A stretch of 64,000 nt of DNA from Mycolicibacterium tusciae (GTDB lineage Bacteria > Actinomycetota > Actinomycetes > Mycobacteriales > Mycobacteriaceae): assembly GCF_002086795.1 (NCBI RefSeq), contig NZ_MVIM01000015.1:1-64000 (forward strand). The letters are read 5' to 3'. Both the position numbers and the translations under genes were made by a program. Below, piece by piece: positions 42,935 to 51,399 of the stretch. Numbering within the stretch: position 1 is the stretch's first letter; each line of letters opens with the position of its first letter. A model generated the notes under the pieces. It was not told the DNA's origin and did not search any database. It was given only the letters and a program-made list of their open reading frames with translations.

Positions 42935-43747
42935 ATGTCTGAAGAAGTTGTCGTACGTAAGGTCAAATCCGCTGTGCGGACGGTCGAACTCTTGGAGTTC
43001 CTGGCGGCCCGCCATGACGAGCCGGCGCGGCTACGCGAGATCAGCAATGCGCTCGCCATGCCCCGTAGCAGCGCACATGCCCTGCTGCGAACGCTCGTCG
43101 CACAGGGCTGGGTGCGCACCGACGCGACAGGCACCCAGTACGCGATCGGCGTGCGCGCGTTGTTGGTCGGCACCAGTTATCTGGACAGCGATCCGTACCT
43201 GCCGCTGATCACCCCGTTTCTCGACGACCTCCGCACCGATCTGGACGAGACCTTTCACGTCGGCAGGCTCGACGGCACCGACATCGTGTACCTCGCGACG
43301 CTGGAGTCGAAGAGCTACACGCGCACCGCTAACCGCGTGGGCAGGCGGTTGCCCGCCTACGCCACCGCGCTCGGGAAGTCGCTTCTTGCCGAACGATTCG
43401 GCACCGAGCGCGACGAACACGTGCCGTCCGCGCTCAAGCCCTTGACCGACAAGACGATCGTCGACCGCGCCGCCCTGGACGCCGACCTCGACAACGTCCG
43501 CATTCGCGGCTACGCCACCGACGACGAGGAGAACACCTCGGGTCTGCGGTGTTTCGCCGTCGCCCTGCACTACTGCCAGCCCGCACAGGATGCGATCAGC
43601 GCGTCCGTGCCGCTGGACCGATTGACCCCGCAACGCGAACGCGAGATCGCCGACGCGCTGCGCACCATGGGAGACAAGGTGTCTCGCGTGGTGCGCCCCC
43701 TGGCCAACGGCGACAAGTGGTTCGCAACCGAAGTATCAGGAGACTGA
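42935..43747 (+). CDS. IclR-family transcriptional regulator of the sugar-acid operon
   Basis: A 270-residue IclR regulator. The winged HTH covers about 10-75: VKSAVRTVELLEFLAARHDE, then RLREISNALAMPRSSAHALL and RTLVAQGWVRTDATGTQYAI. The effector domain (about 95-260) contains DETFHVGRLDGTDIVYLATL, RLPAYATALGKSLLAE and GLRCFAVALHYCQPAQDAIS, the IclR signature. It lies between the transporter and GudD, one base after the TauE stop and two bases before GudD, so it is part of the operon. Its likely sites are the palindromes upstream of 36643; the second operon may share it. Confidence 0.9.
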   Translation: MSEEVVVRKVKSAVRTVELLEFLAARHDEPARLREISNALAMPRSSAHALLRTLVAQGWVRTDATGTQYAIGVRALLVGTSYLDSDPYLPLITPFLDDLRTDLDETFHVGRLDGTDIVYLATLESKSYTRTANRVGRRLPAYATALGKSLLAERFGTERDEHVPSALKPLTDKTIVDRAALDADLDNVRIRGYATDDEENTSGLRCFAVALHYCQPAQDAISASVPLDRLTPQREREIADALRTMGDKVSRVVRPLANGDKWFATEVSGD

Positions 43748-43749
43748 CT

Positions 43750-45096
43750 GTGACAACCCCCATGAGGACGCCGACAATACGCGACATCACCGTGACGCCG
43801 ATCGCCGGCCGCGACAGCATGCTGCTGAACCTCAGCGGCGCACACGGCCCGTTCTTCACCCGAAACCTGCTGATTATCACCGACTCCGACGGCAACACGG
43901 GCGTCGGCGAGGTCCCCGGCGGCGAACCGATCCGGCGCACCCTCGAAGACGCCCGCACCATCATCTCCGGTCGCAGCATCGGCGAGTATCACGCGATTCT
44001 CAACGACATCCGCCGCGCGTTCGCCGACCGCGACGCCGGTGGCCGCGGCGCGCAGACGTTCGACCTGCGCGTGGCCGTGCACGCCGTCACCGCCGTGGAG
44101 TCGGCGCTGCTCGACCTGCTCGGCCAGCATCTCGACGTTCCGGTCGCGGCCCTGCTCGGCGACGGCCAGCAGCGCGATCGCGTACAGGCGCTGGGGTATC
44201 TGTTCTTCGTCGGCGACCGCACCAAGACCGACCTGGCGTACCGGTCGCCCGCCGACGAGGACGCCGCGGCCGACGATTGGCTCAAGCTACGGCACGAAGA
44301 GGCGCTCACCCCGGACACCGTCGTGCGCCTCGCCGAAGCGGCCGCGACCCGGTACGGCTTCCGTGACTTCAAGCTCAAGGGCGGGGTGCTGCCCGCGCCC
44401 GACGAGGCCAAAGCCGTCATCGCCCTCAAAGACCGCTTCCCGGAGGCGCGAATCACCCTGGACCCCAACGGCGGATGGCTGCTCGCCGACGCCATCAAGA
44501 CGTGCCGCGAGCTCACCGATGTGCTCGCCTACGCCGAGGATCCGGTCGGACCTGAAGGCGGGTTCTCCGGCCGCGAGGTGATGGCAGAGTTCAAGCGCGC
44601 CACCGGCTTGCCCACCGCGACCAACATGATCGGCACCGACTGGCGCGAATTGGGCCACGCGATCCGTGCCAACGCGGTCGACATCCCGCTCGCCGACCCG
44701 CACTTCTGGACGATGGCCGGCTCGGTGCGCGTCGCGCAGCTCTGCGAGGCGTGGGGGCTCACGTGGGGGTCGCACTCCAACAACCACTTCGACGTCTCGC
44801 TGGCGATGTTCACCCACGTGGCCGCCGCGGCACCTGGTGACATCACCGCGATCGACACCCATTGGATCTGGCAGGACGGGCAGCGCATCACCAAGCAGCC
44901 GTACGAGATCGTCGACGGCTACCTGACAGTGCCCGAAAAGCCCGGTCTCGGTGTCGAACTCGATAGCGCGGCCGTCGCCGCCGCACACGAGTTGTACCAA
45001 CGCGAGGGACTGGGCAGCCGCGACGACGCGCTCGCGATGCAGTACCTGATCCCCGGCTGGACGTTCGACAGCAAGCGTCCGGCGCTTCAGCGATGA
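43750..45096 (+). CDS. gudD: D-glucarate dehydratase
   Basis: A 448-residue enolase-superfamily enzyme of the orthodox GudD type. It dehydrates D-glucarate to 5-dehydro-4-deoxy-D-glucarate, the substrate of KDGDH at 24634. The base pair Lys208-x-Lys210 (DFKLKGGVL), metal ligands ITLDPNGGW (Asp238, Asn240), YAEDP (Glu263, Asp264) and TATNMIGTDWRELGH, then ADPHFWTMAGSVRVAQLCEA and GSHSNNHFDVSLAMFTHVAA follow E. coli GudD closely. GTG at 43750 is used, two bases after the IclR stop; ATG 43762 is an alternative. This gene fixes the role of the whole operon. Confidence 0.93.
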   Translation: MTTPMRTPTIRDITVTPIAGRDSMLLNLSGAHGPFFTRNLLIITDSDGNTGVGEVPGGEPIRRTLEDARTIISGRSIGEYHAILNDIRRAFADRDAGGRGAQTFDLRVAVHAVTAVESALLDLLGQHLDVPVAALLGDGQQRDRVQALGYLFFVGDRTKTDLAYRSPADEDAAADDWLKLRHEEALTPDTVVRLAEAAATRYGFRDFKLKGGVLPAPDEAKAVIALKDRFPEARITLDPNGGWLLADAIKTCRELTDVLAYAEDPVGPEGGFSGREVMAEFKRATGLPTATNMIGTDWRELGHAIRANAVDIPLADPHFWTMAGSVRVAQLCEAWGLTWGSHSNNHFDVSLAMFTHVAAAAPGDITAIDTHWIWQDGQRITKQPYEIVDGYLTVPEKPGLGVELDSAAVAAAHELYQREGLGSRDDALAMQYLIPGWTFDSKRPALQR

Positions 45097-46055
45097 AAAT
45101 CGTTGTTGCCGACACGAACCTCACGCCGCATCGCGAACGATTCGAGGCGGCGTTGCCGGGGGGCGTGGTCGTCCAGTGGCACCCGGGCGGTGTGCCGCTG
45201 GGCGACTTGCGCGACGCCGACGTGCACATCGGGAGCCGGTTCACCGCGGAGATGGCCTCGGCGGCAGAGAAGCTTCGGCTCATCCACGTCGCAGGCGCAG
45301 GCACCGACAAGGTCGACTTCGGCGCCGTTCCCAATGGAGTGCTGGTGGCCAATACGTTTCATCACGAACGGTCGATCGCCGAGTACGTCGTCGCATCGGC
45401 CGTCATGCTGCGCCGCGACTTTCTGGCCCAGGACCGTGCCCTTCGGCGAAACGCGTGGGCGACGTCGGTCTACGACCCCTCGATCCCTCAGCTGCCCACC
45501 CTGGGACAGGCCCACATCGGCTTCGTCGGCTTCGGGCACATCGGACAGCAGACGTGGAACCTGTTCCGCGCCTTCGGGTGTACCGCTGCGGCGGTGACGG
45601 GATCGGGTCGCGTGCCGGCCTGTGGACTGTCCTGGGCAGCCGACGCCTCCCAGTTGAACCGGCTGATGCACGAGTGCGACGTGGCCGTGGTGTCGGCGCC
45701 GCTGAACGAGCACACCGCCGGAATGATCGGCGAGGACCAGTTGAGCCTGCTCGGCGCCGACGGCGTGCTGATCAACGTCGGCCGGGGTCCGCTGGTGCAG
45801 GAACAGGCGTTGTACAATGCGTTGGCGGACAACGTCATTCGGGCCGCAGCGATCGACGTCTGGTACCGCTACCCGACGGCCGGCGGGGTGAGCGCGCCGA
45901 GCCACCTACCGTTCGCGGATCTGCCGAGCATCCTGATGACGCCGCACTCCTCGGGCGTCACCAGTGACACGTTCGCCGGTCGCGCCGACGACATCGCTGC
46001 CAACGTCGGACGGCTGGACCGGGGCGAGCCCCTGAAGAACGTGGTCGCTCACTAG
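45093..46055 (+). CDS. D-2-hydroxyacid-dehydrogenase-fold protein, formate-dehydrogenase-like, Glu replaced by Tyr
   Basis: A 320-residue NAD(P)-binding dehydrogenase of the D-isomer family, overlapping the GudD stop by four bases. The dinucleotide loop is HIGFVGFGHIGQQTWNLFRA; Arg is in NVGRGPLVQEQAL and His in MTPHSSGVTSD. The catalytic Glu, 29 residues after that Arg in lactate/glyoxylate reductases, is Tyr here in AAIDVWYRYPTAGG. Formate dehydrogenases have Gln at this place and a similar DVW...P motif, so the protein may belong near them. Its reaction is unknown. It ends the operon and its stop overlaps that of the convergent coiled-coil gene. Confidence 0.75.
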   Translation: MKIVVADTNLTPHRERFEAALPGGVVVQWHPGGVPLGDLRDADVHIGSRFTAEMASAAEKLRLIHVAGAGTDKVDFGAVPNGVLVANTFHHERSIAEYVVASAVMLRRDFLAQDRALRRNAWATSVYDPSIPQLPTLGQAHIGFVGFGHIGQQTWNLFRAFGCTAAAVTGSGRVPACGLSWAADASQLNRLMHECDVAVVSAPLNEHTAGMIGEDQLSLLGADGVLINVGRGPLVQEQALYNALADNVIRAAAIDVWYRYPTAGGVSAPSHLPFADLPSILMTPHSSGVTSDTFAGRADDIAANVGRLDRGEPLKNVVAH

Positions 46056-46717
46056 TCCTCGTCGGCTCGACGCAGCGCCACTTCCTCGGCCAGATCGTCG
46101 ACGCGGTCGGCGTGGGCACGCTTGTCCACGGCGTCGCTGCGCTTCTCGGCAGCATCGTCCAGCTCCGACTTGGCGACGGCGGTCACCGATTTCTCGGTGG
46201 CCGTGATGGTCTGCTGCTTGGCGCGTTTCGCATCTTCGACGCCCGTCACCTTGCGCGCGGCCTCCTCGTCGATGCGTCGCTTCGTATCGGCCGACCGCTT
46301 CGCTGCGGAATCCGCGGCCTCGCGCTTGCGCTGTTCGGCAGCCGATCGCGCCTTGTCGACCTTGCGCTGCGCCGCTTTACGGGCCTTGCCCGGCGCGGCG
46401 ATGACGCCTTCTTGCTTCCGGCGCAGTTCCTCGTCGGCCTGCTTCTTCTTTCGCGCGGCTTCTTGGTCGAGCCGAGTGGCTTCTCCGAGTGCCTCGCTGC
46501 GCTCCATGAGGGCAGTCCCGCGCCTTCCGACTTCGGAATCGCCCAGCGCATTACCGACCGCGGCGTCCACAGCACCCACCGAACGCTCGTAGAGCAGCCG
46601 TCCCGGTGCCTCCGAGTCGACGCGAGTGAGCACGCGCTGTTCGAAGAGGCGCAACGGTGCGCGGGCGATCCGGTACTGGAGCCTTAAGGCCGCAAACGGA
46701 ATCTCGGTGATCTTCAT
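46052..46717 (-). CDS. Basic/acidic coiled-coil protein ('IF2-family'-labelled type)
   Basis: A 221-residue protein. The N-terminus (KITEIPFAALRLQYRIARAP) is a membrane-proximal or amphipathic segment; residues 65-215 are a long Ala/Lys/Glu/Arg coiled coil (ARKKKQADEELRRKQEG, RRIDEEAARKVTGVEDAKRA). Mycobacterial proteins of this style are often labelled IF2-family, but nothing here resembles the initiation-factor GTPase, so that label should be ignored. AGGAGCG precedes the ATG. It is 25 bp after the CsbD-type gene on the same strand and is probably co-expressed as a stress or envelope-associated protein. Confidence 0.6.
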   Translation of the reverse strand: MKITEIPFAALRLQYRIARAPLRLFEQRVLTRVDSEAPGRLLYERSVGAVDAAVGNALGDSEVGRRGTALMERSEALGEATRLDQEAARKKKQADEELRRKQEGVIAAPGKARKAAQRKVDKARSAAEQRKREAADSAAKRSADTKRRIDEEAARKVTGVEDAKRAKQQTITATEKSVTAVAKSELDDAAEKRSDAVDKRAHADRVDDLAEEVALRRADED

Positions 46718-46742
46718 CTGTCGCTCCTATCGGTAACCGTGG

Positions 46743-47297
46743 TCACGCCTGATCCGAGTGGTCGATGACCTCCGCGCGGCGTCTCAGCTGATTCGCCTCG
46801 GCCTGCGTCGAAACGGCGTCGCTCACGGCATGTCGGTGCTCATCGACTGCATCGCCGTACTCGTCGGCGGCAGCAGCGATGCCGGCACGCTCGTCTGCTT
46901 TCGCGTTCTTCATCTGACGCTGGGCATCCAGCTCCGCCTTCGTCTGCTCACGGACTGCGTCTTGGCCGGCCGCCTCGTCGGCCGCGGCTTTGGCGACGGC
47001 TTGGTCGCCGCGTACTTGCGCGGTTGCCACCGCCGCCTCCGCGCCCGCCTGCAGTCGTTCCTCGGAGGCTTCGCGCTTGGCGTCGGCCGCGACGGATTGT
47101 GCATGCGCGGCTTGGGCATCCGCCTCGGCTTCGGCCTTGGCGGCGTCTCGGCGATCCTTGGCGTCGACCTGGTCGAGTTGTCCCTCGGCGGTCAACGAGT
47201 CGTTCCCCGTGACGGCTCCAGCGACCTCTTTCGCCTTGCCCTTGACCGCATCGAACATGGCCTTGCGGGCCTCACCCGACTTCTCGCCTTTGGTCAT
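46743..47297 (-). CDS. CsbD-like stress protein with Ala/Glu-rich coiled-coil extension
   Basis: A 184-residue soluble protein. Residues about 15-50 resemble the CsbD stress-protein motif (KGKAKEVAGAVTGNDSLTAE followed by GQLDQVDAKDRR). The rest is an Ala/Glu/Gln/Lys coiled coil (KAEAEADAQAAHAQSVAADA, ADEAAGQDAVREQTKAELDA). CsbD proteins are general-stress proteins under alternative sigma factors. TGAGGAGTTGC precedes the ATG. The 156-bp gap upstream (47298-47453) has no other gene I recognise and presumably holds its promoter. Confidence 0.65.
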   Translation of the reverse strand: MTKGEKSGEARKAMFDAVKGKAKEVAGAVTGNDSLTAEGQLDQVDAKDRRDAAKAEAEADAQAAHAQSVAADAKREASEERLQAGAEAAVATAQVRGDQAVAKAAADEAAGQDAVREQTKAELDAQRQMKNAKADERAGIAAAADEYGDAVDEHRHAVSDAVSTQAEANQLRRRAEVIDHSDQA

Positions 47298-47453
47298 CGC
47301 AACTCCTCACATCGTGTTGCGATACTCATTCCACATCCGGGTCGGTTGAAACCCCGCCGCGCGCGAGATCACCGACGAAACACGCGTTTAGCTGCACATT
47401 TCATCCGAATATCGAATTGACGACCTACGCAAATTTGTTGCGCCGTCGCCGTC

Positions 47454-48245
47454 TCAGGTGCCCTTGTCGATCGAGTCGAACACGACCTGTGACTGCTCGA
47501 ACGGCTCCGACGTGACGCCGAGCTGATTGCCGAAGGGATGGTCCAGCCAGAACACGATGAACAGCAACAGACCCAGCAGCACGGCAACGGCGCCCAACAG
47601 GCCGAAATGTGCGCGCGTGCTGCCCAGACGCATGAACCCGCCCAGCCCCAGCAGGACGACGCCACCGAACAGCAGACCCGTCCAGAGCAGGCCGGGTATG
47701 CGCGGCTTGGCATCCAGGATCCGCTGATTGCGTTCCGATGCCAGCGTGGTCAACTGGTTGAGGAAATTCTGGCTTATCGGGCTGGACGCGACGCTGGACT
47801 GCTCACTTCCGAGCACGCGGTACATCTCGTTGAGCGCGTCGCGTGCATCCTCCGTCCCGACACCGCCACTTACCGCGTTCTGCCACTCTGGGCCGGCGAC
47901 GGCGTCGGTGTACTTGCGGAGCAGCACACGCATCTGCGCCTGCTCGTCCGCAGGCATTCCGACGGTCTGCCGGTACATCGTGACGACCGTCGACGCCTCG
48001 TTGTAGACGTTGGTCTCGGCCGACGAGAACTGCTCCCAGGCGACGACGATCACGAACCCGAGCAGGGCGCCGTACACCAGGCCGACGCAGGTGATGAACG
48101 GGGACAGCGCCCCGTTGTGCCCCTCGCTCACCGGGTCCGGAAGCGTGCGATGCGCCAACCACATCCCGGCCCCCGCGACCGCCACCGCCGCGATGAGACC
48201 CAGAGCCAGAAGTCCCCAGAGCCCCGCGATCCCGTATTCACCCAT
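47454..48245 (-). CDS. DUF4239 four-helix membrane protein
   Basis: A 263-residue inner-membrane protein with four helices (about 7-30, 52-75, 185-205 and 213-235) and a soluble helical centre of about 100 residues (FSSAETNVYNEASTVVTMYR, RNQRILDAKPRIPG). This is the DUF4239 arrangement, with the bestrophin-like motif ending WLDHPFGNQL. The family may form anion channels, but this is not established. GAGGGG lies six bases before the chosen ATG; the frame is open to 48335. It stands 156 bp downstream of nothing but the CsbD gap and is divergent from the channel-like gene at 48414. Confidence 0.75.
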   Translation of the reverse strand: MGEYGIAGLWGLLALGLIAAVAVAGAGMWLAHRTLPDPVSEGHNGALSPFITCVGLVYGALLGFVIVVAWEQFSSAETNVYNEASTVVTMYRQTVGMPADEQAQMRVLLRKYTDAVAGPEWQNAVSGGVGTEDARDALNEMYRVLGSEQSSVASSPISQNFLNQLTTLASERNQRILDAKPRIPGLLWTGLLFGGVVLLGLGGFMRLGSTRAHFGLLGAVAVLLGLLLFIVFWLDHPFGNQLGVTSEPFEQSQVVFDSIDKGT

Positions 48246-48413
48246 AGCTGCCCCTCGTCCGGTGTCGACCGCAGGTACCGCACGGCGTGCTCGGTCTGAT
48301 ACCCGTCTGGACGCCATGACACTCGGCGCCGGCATTGCCGGTCAGGCCGGCACCGGGATACATGCCCGACTTCGGCAAATGTGGCCGTTCTCCGTGGTCG
48401 CCGGTGCTAGGCA

Positions 48414-48887
48414 GTGGGAGTGGATCTGGCGAGCTGGGGCCTGGGACTGGCGCTCATAGTGCTGACCATCGCGATTCACACCACCGCAGTGGTGCTCATG
48501 GCGATCGGACTCGAGTCGAGGATGCGTTCCGGCGTCCCGAACCCCGACCGGCGGAAGGTGATTCCCGCCGTGATCGCCCACATCGGGGCCGTTGCGCTGA
48601 TACTGGCAGCCCTGCACGGACTGGAAGGCGTCCTGTGGGCGGTGGCGTACTGGTGGCTGGGTGCAATCGATTCGTTCGCCCAGGCGTCGACATACGCCCT
48701 GGCCACGCTGACCACGTTCGAGTTGTCGGGACTGACGTTGCCGTCCCGTTTTCAGATGTTCAGCGCCCTGCAAGCCGTGAACGGTGTGCTGCTCTTCGGT
48801 ATCAGCACGGCGTTCCTGTTCGCCGTCATACAGGTTCACTGGCGGCGCATGTTGTCCCACAGTCCTTCGGTTGCCGGCGACGAGTAG
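48414..48887 (+). CDS. Two-pore-helix ion-channel-like membrane protein lacking the selectivity filter
   Basis: A 157-residue membrane protein with helices at about 8-30, 50-75 and 118-145. The C-terminal half (AIDSFAQASTYALATLTTFE, then SGLTLPSRFQMFSALQAVNG and VLLFGISTAFLFAVIQ) matches the pore-helix-plus-last-helix arrangement of small bacterial K+-channel-like proteins, where TTLGYGD or a similar filter sits before a ---P-WR-L---EA-NG turn. Here the filter residues are replaced by LTTFELSG, so potassium selection is unlikely. GTG at 48414 is used; GTG at 48420 is an alternative. Neighbouring genes give no clear role. Confidence 0.6.
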   Translation: MGVDLASWGLGLALIVLTIAIHTTAVVLMAIGLESRMRSGVPNPDRRKVIPAVIAHIGAVALILAALHGLEGVLWAVAYWWLGAIDSFAQASTYALATLTTFELSGLTLPSRFQMFSALQAVNGVLLFGISTAFLFAVIQVHWRRMLSHSPSVAGDE

Positions 48888-48901
48888 CTCACCGCGGCAG
48901 G

Positions 48902-49369
48902 TCAACTCGGTTCGGCGGTGGCCGATGCAGGTACATGGCGCGCGACCGTTTCGTCCAAGGTTTCACGCAGGGGGCGGATTTCGGTGAGGAGACGTTCGAG
49001 GTCGTCACGCTCGATGTGCAACACCTCGGCCCTCCCGGTCGTCGTCACGGTCGCATTGCGCAGTTTGCCGCGGCGAAGCGCGGATTCGCCGATGATCTCG
49101 CCCGGCCCGACGAGGGCGATGCGCTCGTGACCGACATACACGCCCGCTTCGCCACTGAGCAGGATGTAGCAGGCGTCCGACGGGGTGTGCTGGCGAATCA
49201 GCGGCCACGGCCCAGATGTCGAGGTGCGATGTGCCGCCTCGACGAGCTTCTTGAGGTCCGCGTCGGAGAACTTCTCGAACGACGGGAATTCCCGCAGCCG
49301 GCGGGCACTCTCCTGCTGTTCCTGCTTGCGGGCCTCAGCACTGGCGCGTTCGTACGAGCGATTGTCCAT
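48902..49369 (-). CDS. Cyclic-nucleotide-binding domain protein
   Basis: A 155-residue single cNMP-binding domain preceded by a charged N-terminal helix (residues 1-25, Glu/Gln/Arg-rich) that may be a partner-binding arm. The beta-roll reads FSDADLKKLVEAA, then ILLSGEAGVYVGHERIALVG and PGEIIGESALRRGKLRNATV. GESAL-(5)-RNA is the phosphate-binding cassette of cAMP-binding proteins, with the required Arg. No DNA-binding or enzymatic domain is attached, so it may be a free cAMP sensor. It stands next to the second kinase gene, 136 bp apart. Confidence 0.8.
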   Translation of the reverse strand: MDNRSYERASAEARKQEQQESARRLREFPSFEKFSDADLKKLVEAAHRTSTSGPWPLIRQHTPSDACYILLSGEAGVYVGHERIALVGPGEIIGESALRRGKLRNATVTTTGRAEVLHIERDDLERLLTEIRPLRETLDETVARHVPASATAEPS

Positions 49370-49505
49370 GGTCGATCCCCGATCCGCGATGTGACCCCTG
49401 ACGCCGTGAGCCTATCCATCAAACGACGCGGATGCGGCCATAATCCATGCGAATCGGGCGCGCTAGCGGACCGTGAGGGTTCGTTGGCGCGCCGAATTCG
49501 CGAAA

Positions 49506-51047
49506 TCACTGTCGATCGGAGCCGTACTCCAGCGCCGGCTCCGCCGAATCCACACCGCTCCTGCTGAGAATGGTCAGCATGTCGGGCTGCACCTCGTAGC
49601 GGGCGCCGTCGGCGGGGTTGACCGCAGTGAATCCGCCGCCCGACGGAACCGCGTTCGACAGTTGCAAATTGGCTCCGTCGCGCAGCCGCTCACCGCGGTA
49701 GTAGTACGTACCCGGTGCCGACTCACACACGACCGCAATGGAATTCGACGTTCTGATCGCCGCAGCAGGCGTGCTGCCCGCATCGCAGCGCGCGGTATGG
49801 CCGACGAACCCCTGCGCGTCCGTTCCCGACACCCCCGAAATCGGTTCGGATCTGGCCGACGTCGTGGTGGGAGTCGTGGTCGACGGCGACGCCTCGTCCG
49901 TCGGCGTGGTCGTGACCGTCGTCGTCGAGGGCGTCGGCAGCGCGAGCTTGGTCTGCGGTGCCGACCCGCCGTCGCGATCGCCGAAAACCAGCACCGTCGC
50001 GAGCACCACGGCCGCGGTGAACATCGCGATCGTCGCTGCCACCAGCGCCACCTGCGTCGGGCTGAACCGCGACTTCTTGGCCGGCGGGACGGGTGGCGGC
50101 AGCGGACCGTGCGGCTGCTGGTAGCCCGTTCGCGCCGGGTTCGGGTCGAGCGCCGAGAACTGCCTGGTGTTGCTCGGGGGAGGTGGCATCGGTACTGGGG
50201 CCGGGGTCGAATCCGTCATCGCCGCTGCAGCCGCTTTGGCCAGCTCACCGGCCGTCGTGTACCGGTCGTTCGGCTGCTTCGCCATGCCCTTCGCGACGAC
50301 GTCGTCGAACGCGCGGTTGATCCCCCTGCGCATGATGCTCGGCCGCGGGGGCGGCGAGAACATGTGCGCACCCATCATCTGCCGCACATCTCCCGCCTCG
50401 AACGGGGGGCGGCCGGTCAGGCACTCGTAGAGCAGGCAGGTCAACGAGTACACGTCCGCGGCGGGCCCACCGCGACCGCCGCTGAATCGCTCCGCCGCCA
50501 TGTAGGCGCACGACCCGATGACCAGCCCGGTGCTCGTCACGTTCGCCTCACCGCCACCATGCGCGATGCCGAAGTCGACCAGATAGGCGAAGTCGTCGGG
50601 CGTCAGCAACACGTTCTCCGGCTTGATGTCGCGGTGCACCAGACCGCTGCCGTGCGCCGCGTCCAGGGCCGCCGCCACCTGGCTGATGATCGACAGCGCG
50701 CGGGTCGGCGGAAGCGCCCCCTTGACCCGCAACTCGTCCTTCAGGCTGGCGCCCTCGACGAGGCGCATGTCGATGTAGAGGACGCCGTCGATATCGCCGA
50801 AGTCGTGCACCGGGATGACGTGCGGCTCCTGCAGCCGCGCGGCGACGCGGGACTCGCGGCGAAACCGCTGCTGAAAGCCCTGGTCTGCCGCTACCTCCGT
50901 GCGCAGCACCTTGATCGCCACCAGGCGTTCCCTGACGGTGTCGTAGGCGCGGTACACCTCGCCCATGCCGCCTTCGCCGATCAGCGCTTGAAGCTCATAC
51001 GGTCCGAATTGCGTACCCACGCGAGTGCCGCCGTTCGGGGAACCCAT
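49506..51047 (-). CDS. Membrane serine/threonine protein kinase, PknE/PknH-like, with long outer domain
   Basis: A 513-residue receptor kinase. Kinase 1-265: Gly loop GEGGMGEVY (24-32), Lys46, HRDIKPEN (Asp140), DFG (158-160). The phrase EPHVIPVHDFGDIDGVLYID is typical of the PknE/H/I group. A juxtamembrane Pro-rich stretch leads to a membrane helix near 333-355, and the outer part is a Ser/Thr/Pro-rich stalk followed by a small domain with two Cys (TARCDAG and VVCES). AAGGA precedes the ATG. It is divergent from the mycolic-acid modification locus across 352 bp. Confidence 0.88.
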   Translation of the reverse strand: MGSPNGGTRVGTQFGPYELQALIGEGGMGEVYRAYDTVRERLVAIKVLRTEVAADQGFQQRFRRESRVAARLQEPHVIPVHDFGDIDGVLYIDMRLVEGASLKDELRVKGALPPTRALSIISQVAAALDAAHGSGLVHRDIKPENVLLTPDDFAYLVDFGIAHGGGEANVTSTGLVIGSCAYMAAERFSGGRGGPAADVYSLTCLLYECLTGRPPFEAGDVRQMMGAHMFSPPPRPSIMRRGINRAFDDVVAKGMAKQPNDRYTTAGELAKAAAAAMTDSTPAPVPMPPPPSNTRQFSALDPNPARTGYQQPHGPLPPPVPPAKKSRFSPTQVALVAATIAMFTAAVVLATVLVFGDRDGGSAPQTKLALPTPSTTTVTTTPTDEASPSTTTPTTTSARSEPISGVSGTDAQGFVGHTARCDAGSTPAAAIRTSNSIAVVCESAPGTYYYRGERLRDGANLQLSNAVPSGGGFTAVNPADGARYEVQPDMLTILSRSGVDSAEPALEYGSDRQ

Positions 51048-51172
51048 GTGAATCCTTCCGTCTTTTCGGTACGCGAATTTGCAGGTCGATCCGCCGCGCT
51101 CAAACGAGTTCCCGCACCGCGCTCTTCCTTAACCCGCTCCCCACAGCGGGCAGATTGTGGCACCATCATTGG

Positions 51173-51216
51173 GGCCACTGAAAACGAAGCAGCACAAGCG
51201 ATTTGCTTCAGTGGCC
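51173..51216. repeat. 10-bp perfect inverted repeat with an alternative 6-bp hairpin
   Basis: GGCCACTGAA (51173-51182) and TTCAGTGGCC (51207-51216) are exact reverse complements separated by 24 bases; within them GAAGCA and TGCTTC can pair instead. It lies in the 352-bp gap between the kinase and the first methyltransferase gene. It could be an operator or an RNA structure in the leader. Other parts of the gap show only a CCCGCT-(6)-AGCGGG hairpin (51133-51150). Confidence 0.45.
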
Positions 51217-51399
51217 GAGTCTACAAAGGGTCGAGGTGCTTGCGAATTGATGGCCGCCCACCTGCGATGACACCAGCCGGGTGGTGCACCCCCGCGTGGT
51301 ACTCCACAAATTCAGAGGCATAACGTCGGCTGTGTTGGGGAACACCTCCATGTCGACGTTCGAGTCGGAGCCCGTACAAGATGTGTGACAGGAGCCGCG

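Noticed and set aside
46052..46717. Translation initiation factor IF-2
   Set aside because: The name appears for similar mycobacterial proteins, but there is no GTPase motif; it is a coiled-coil protein.
47298..47453. SigF-type promoter (GTTT...GGGTAT) before the CsbD gene
   Set aside because: GTTT is present in the gap, but no GGGTAT at correct spacing could be found.
49473..51323. 616-codon + strand open frame
   Set aside because: Arg/His/Gly-rich antisense to the second kinase gene.
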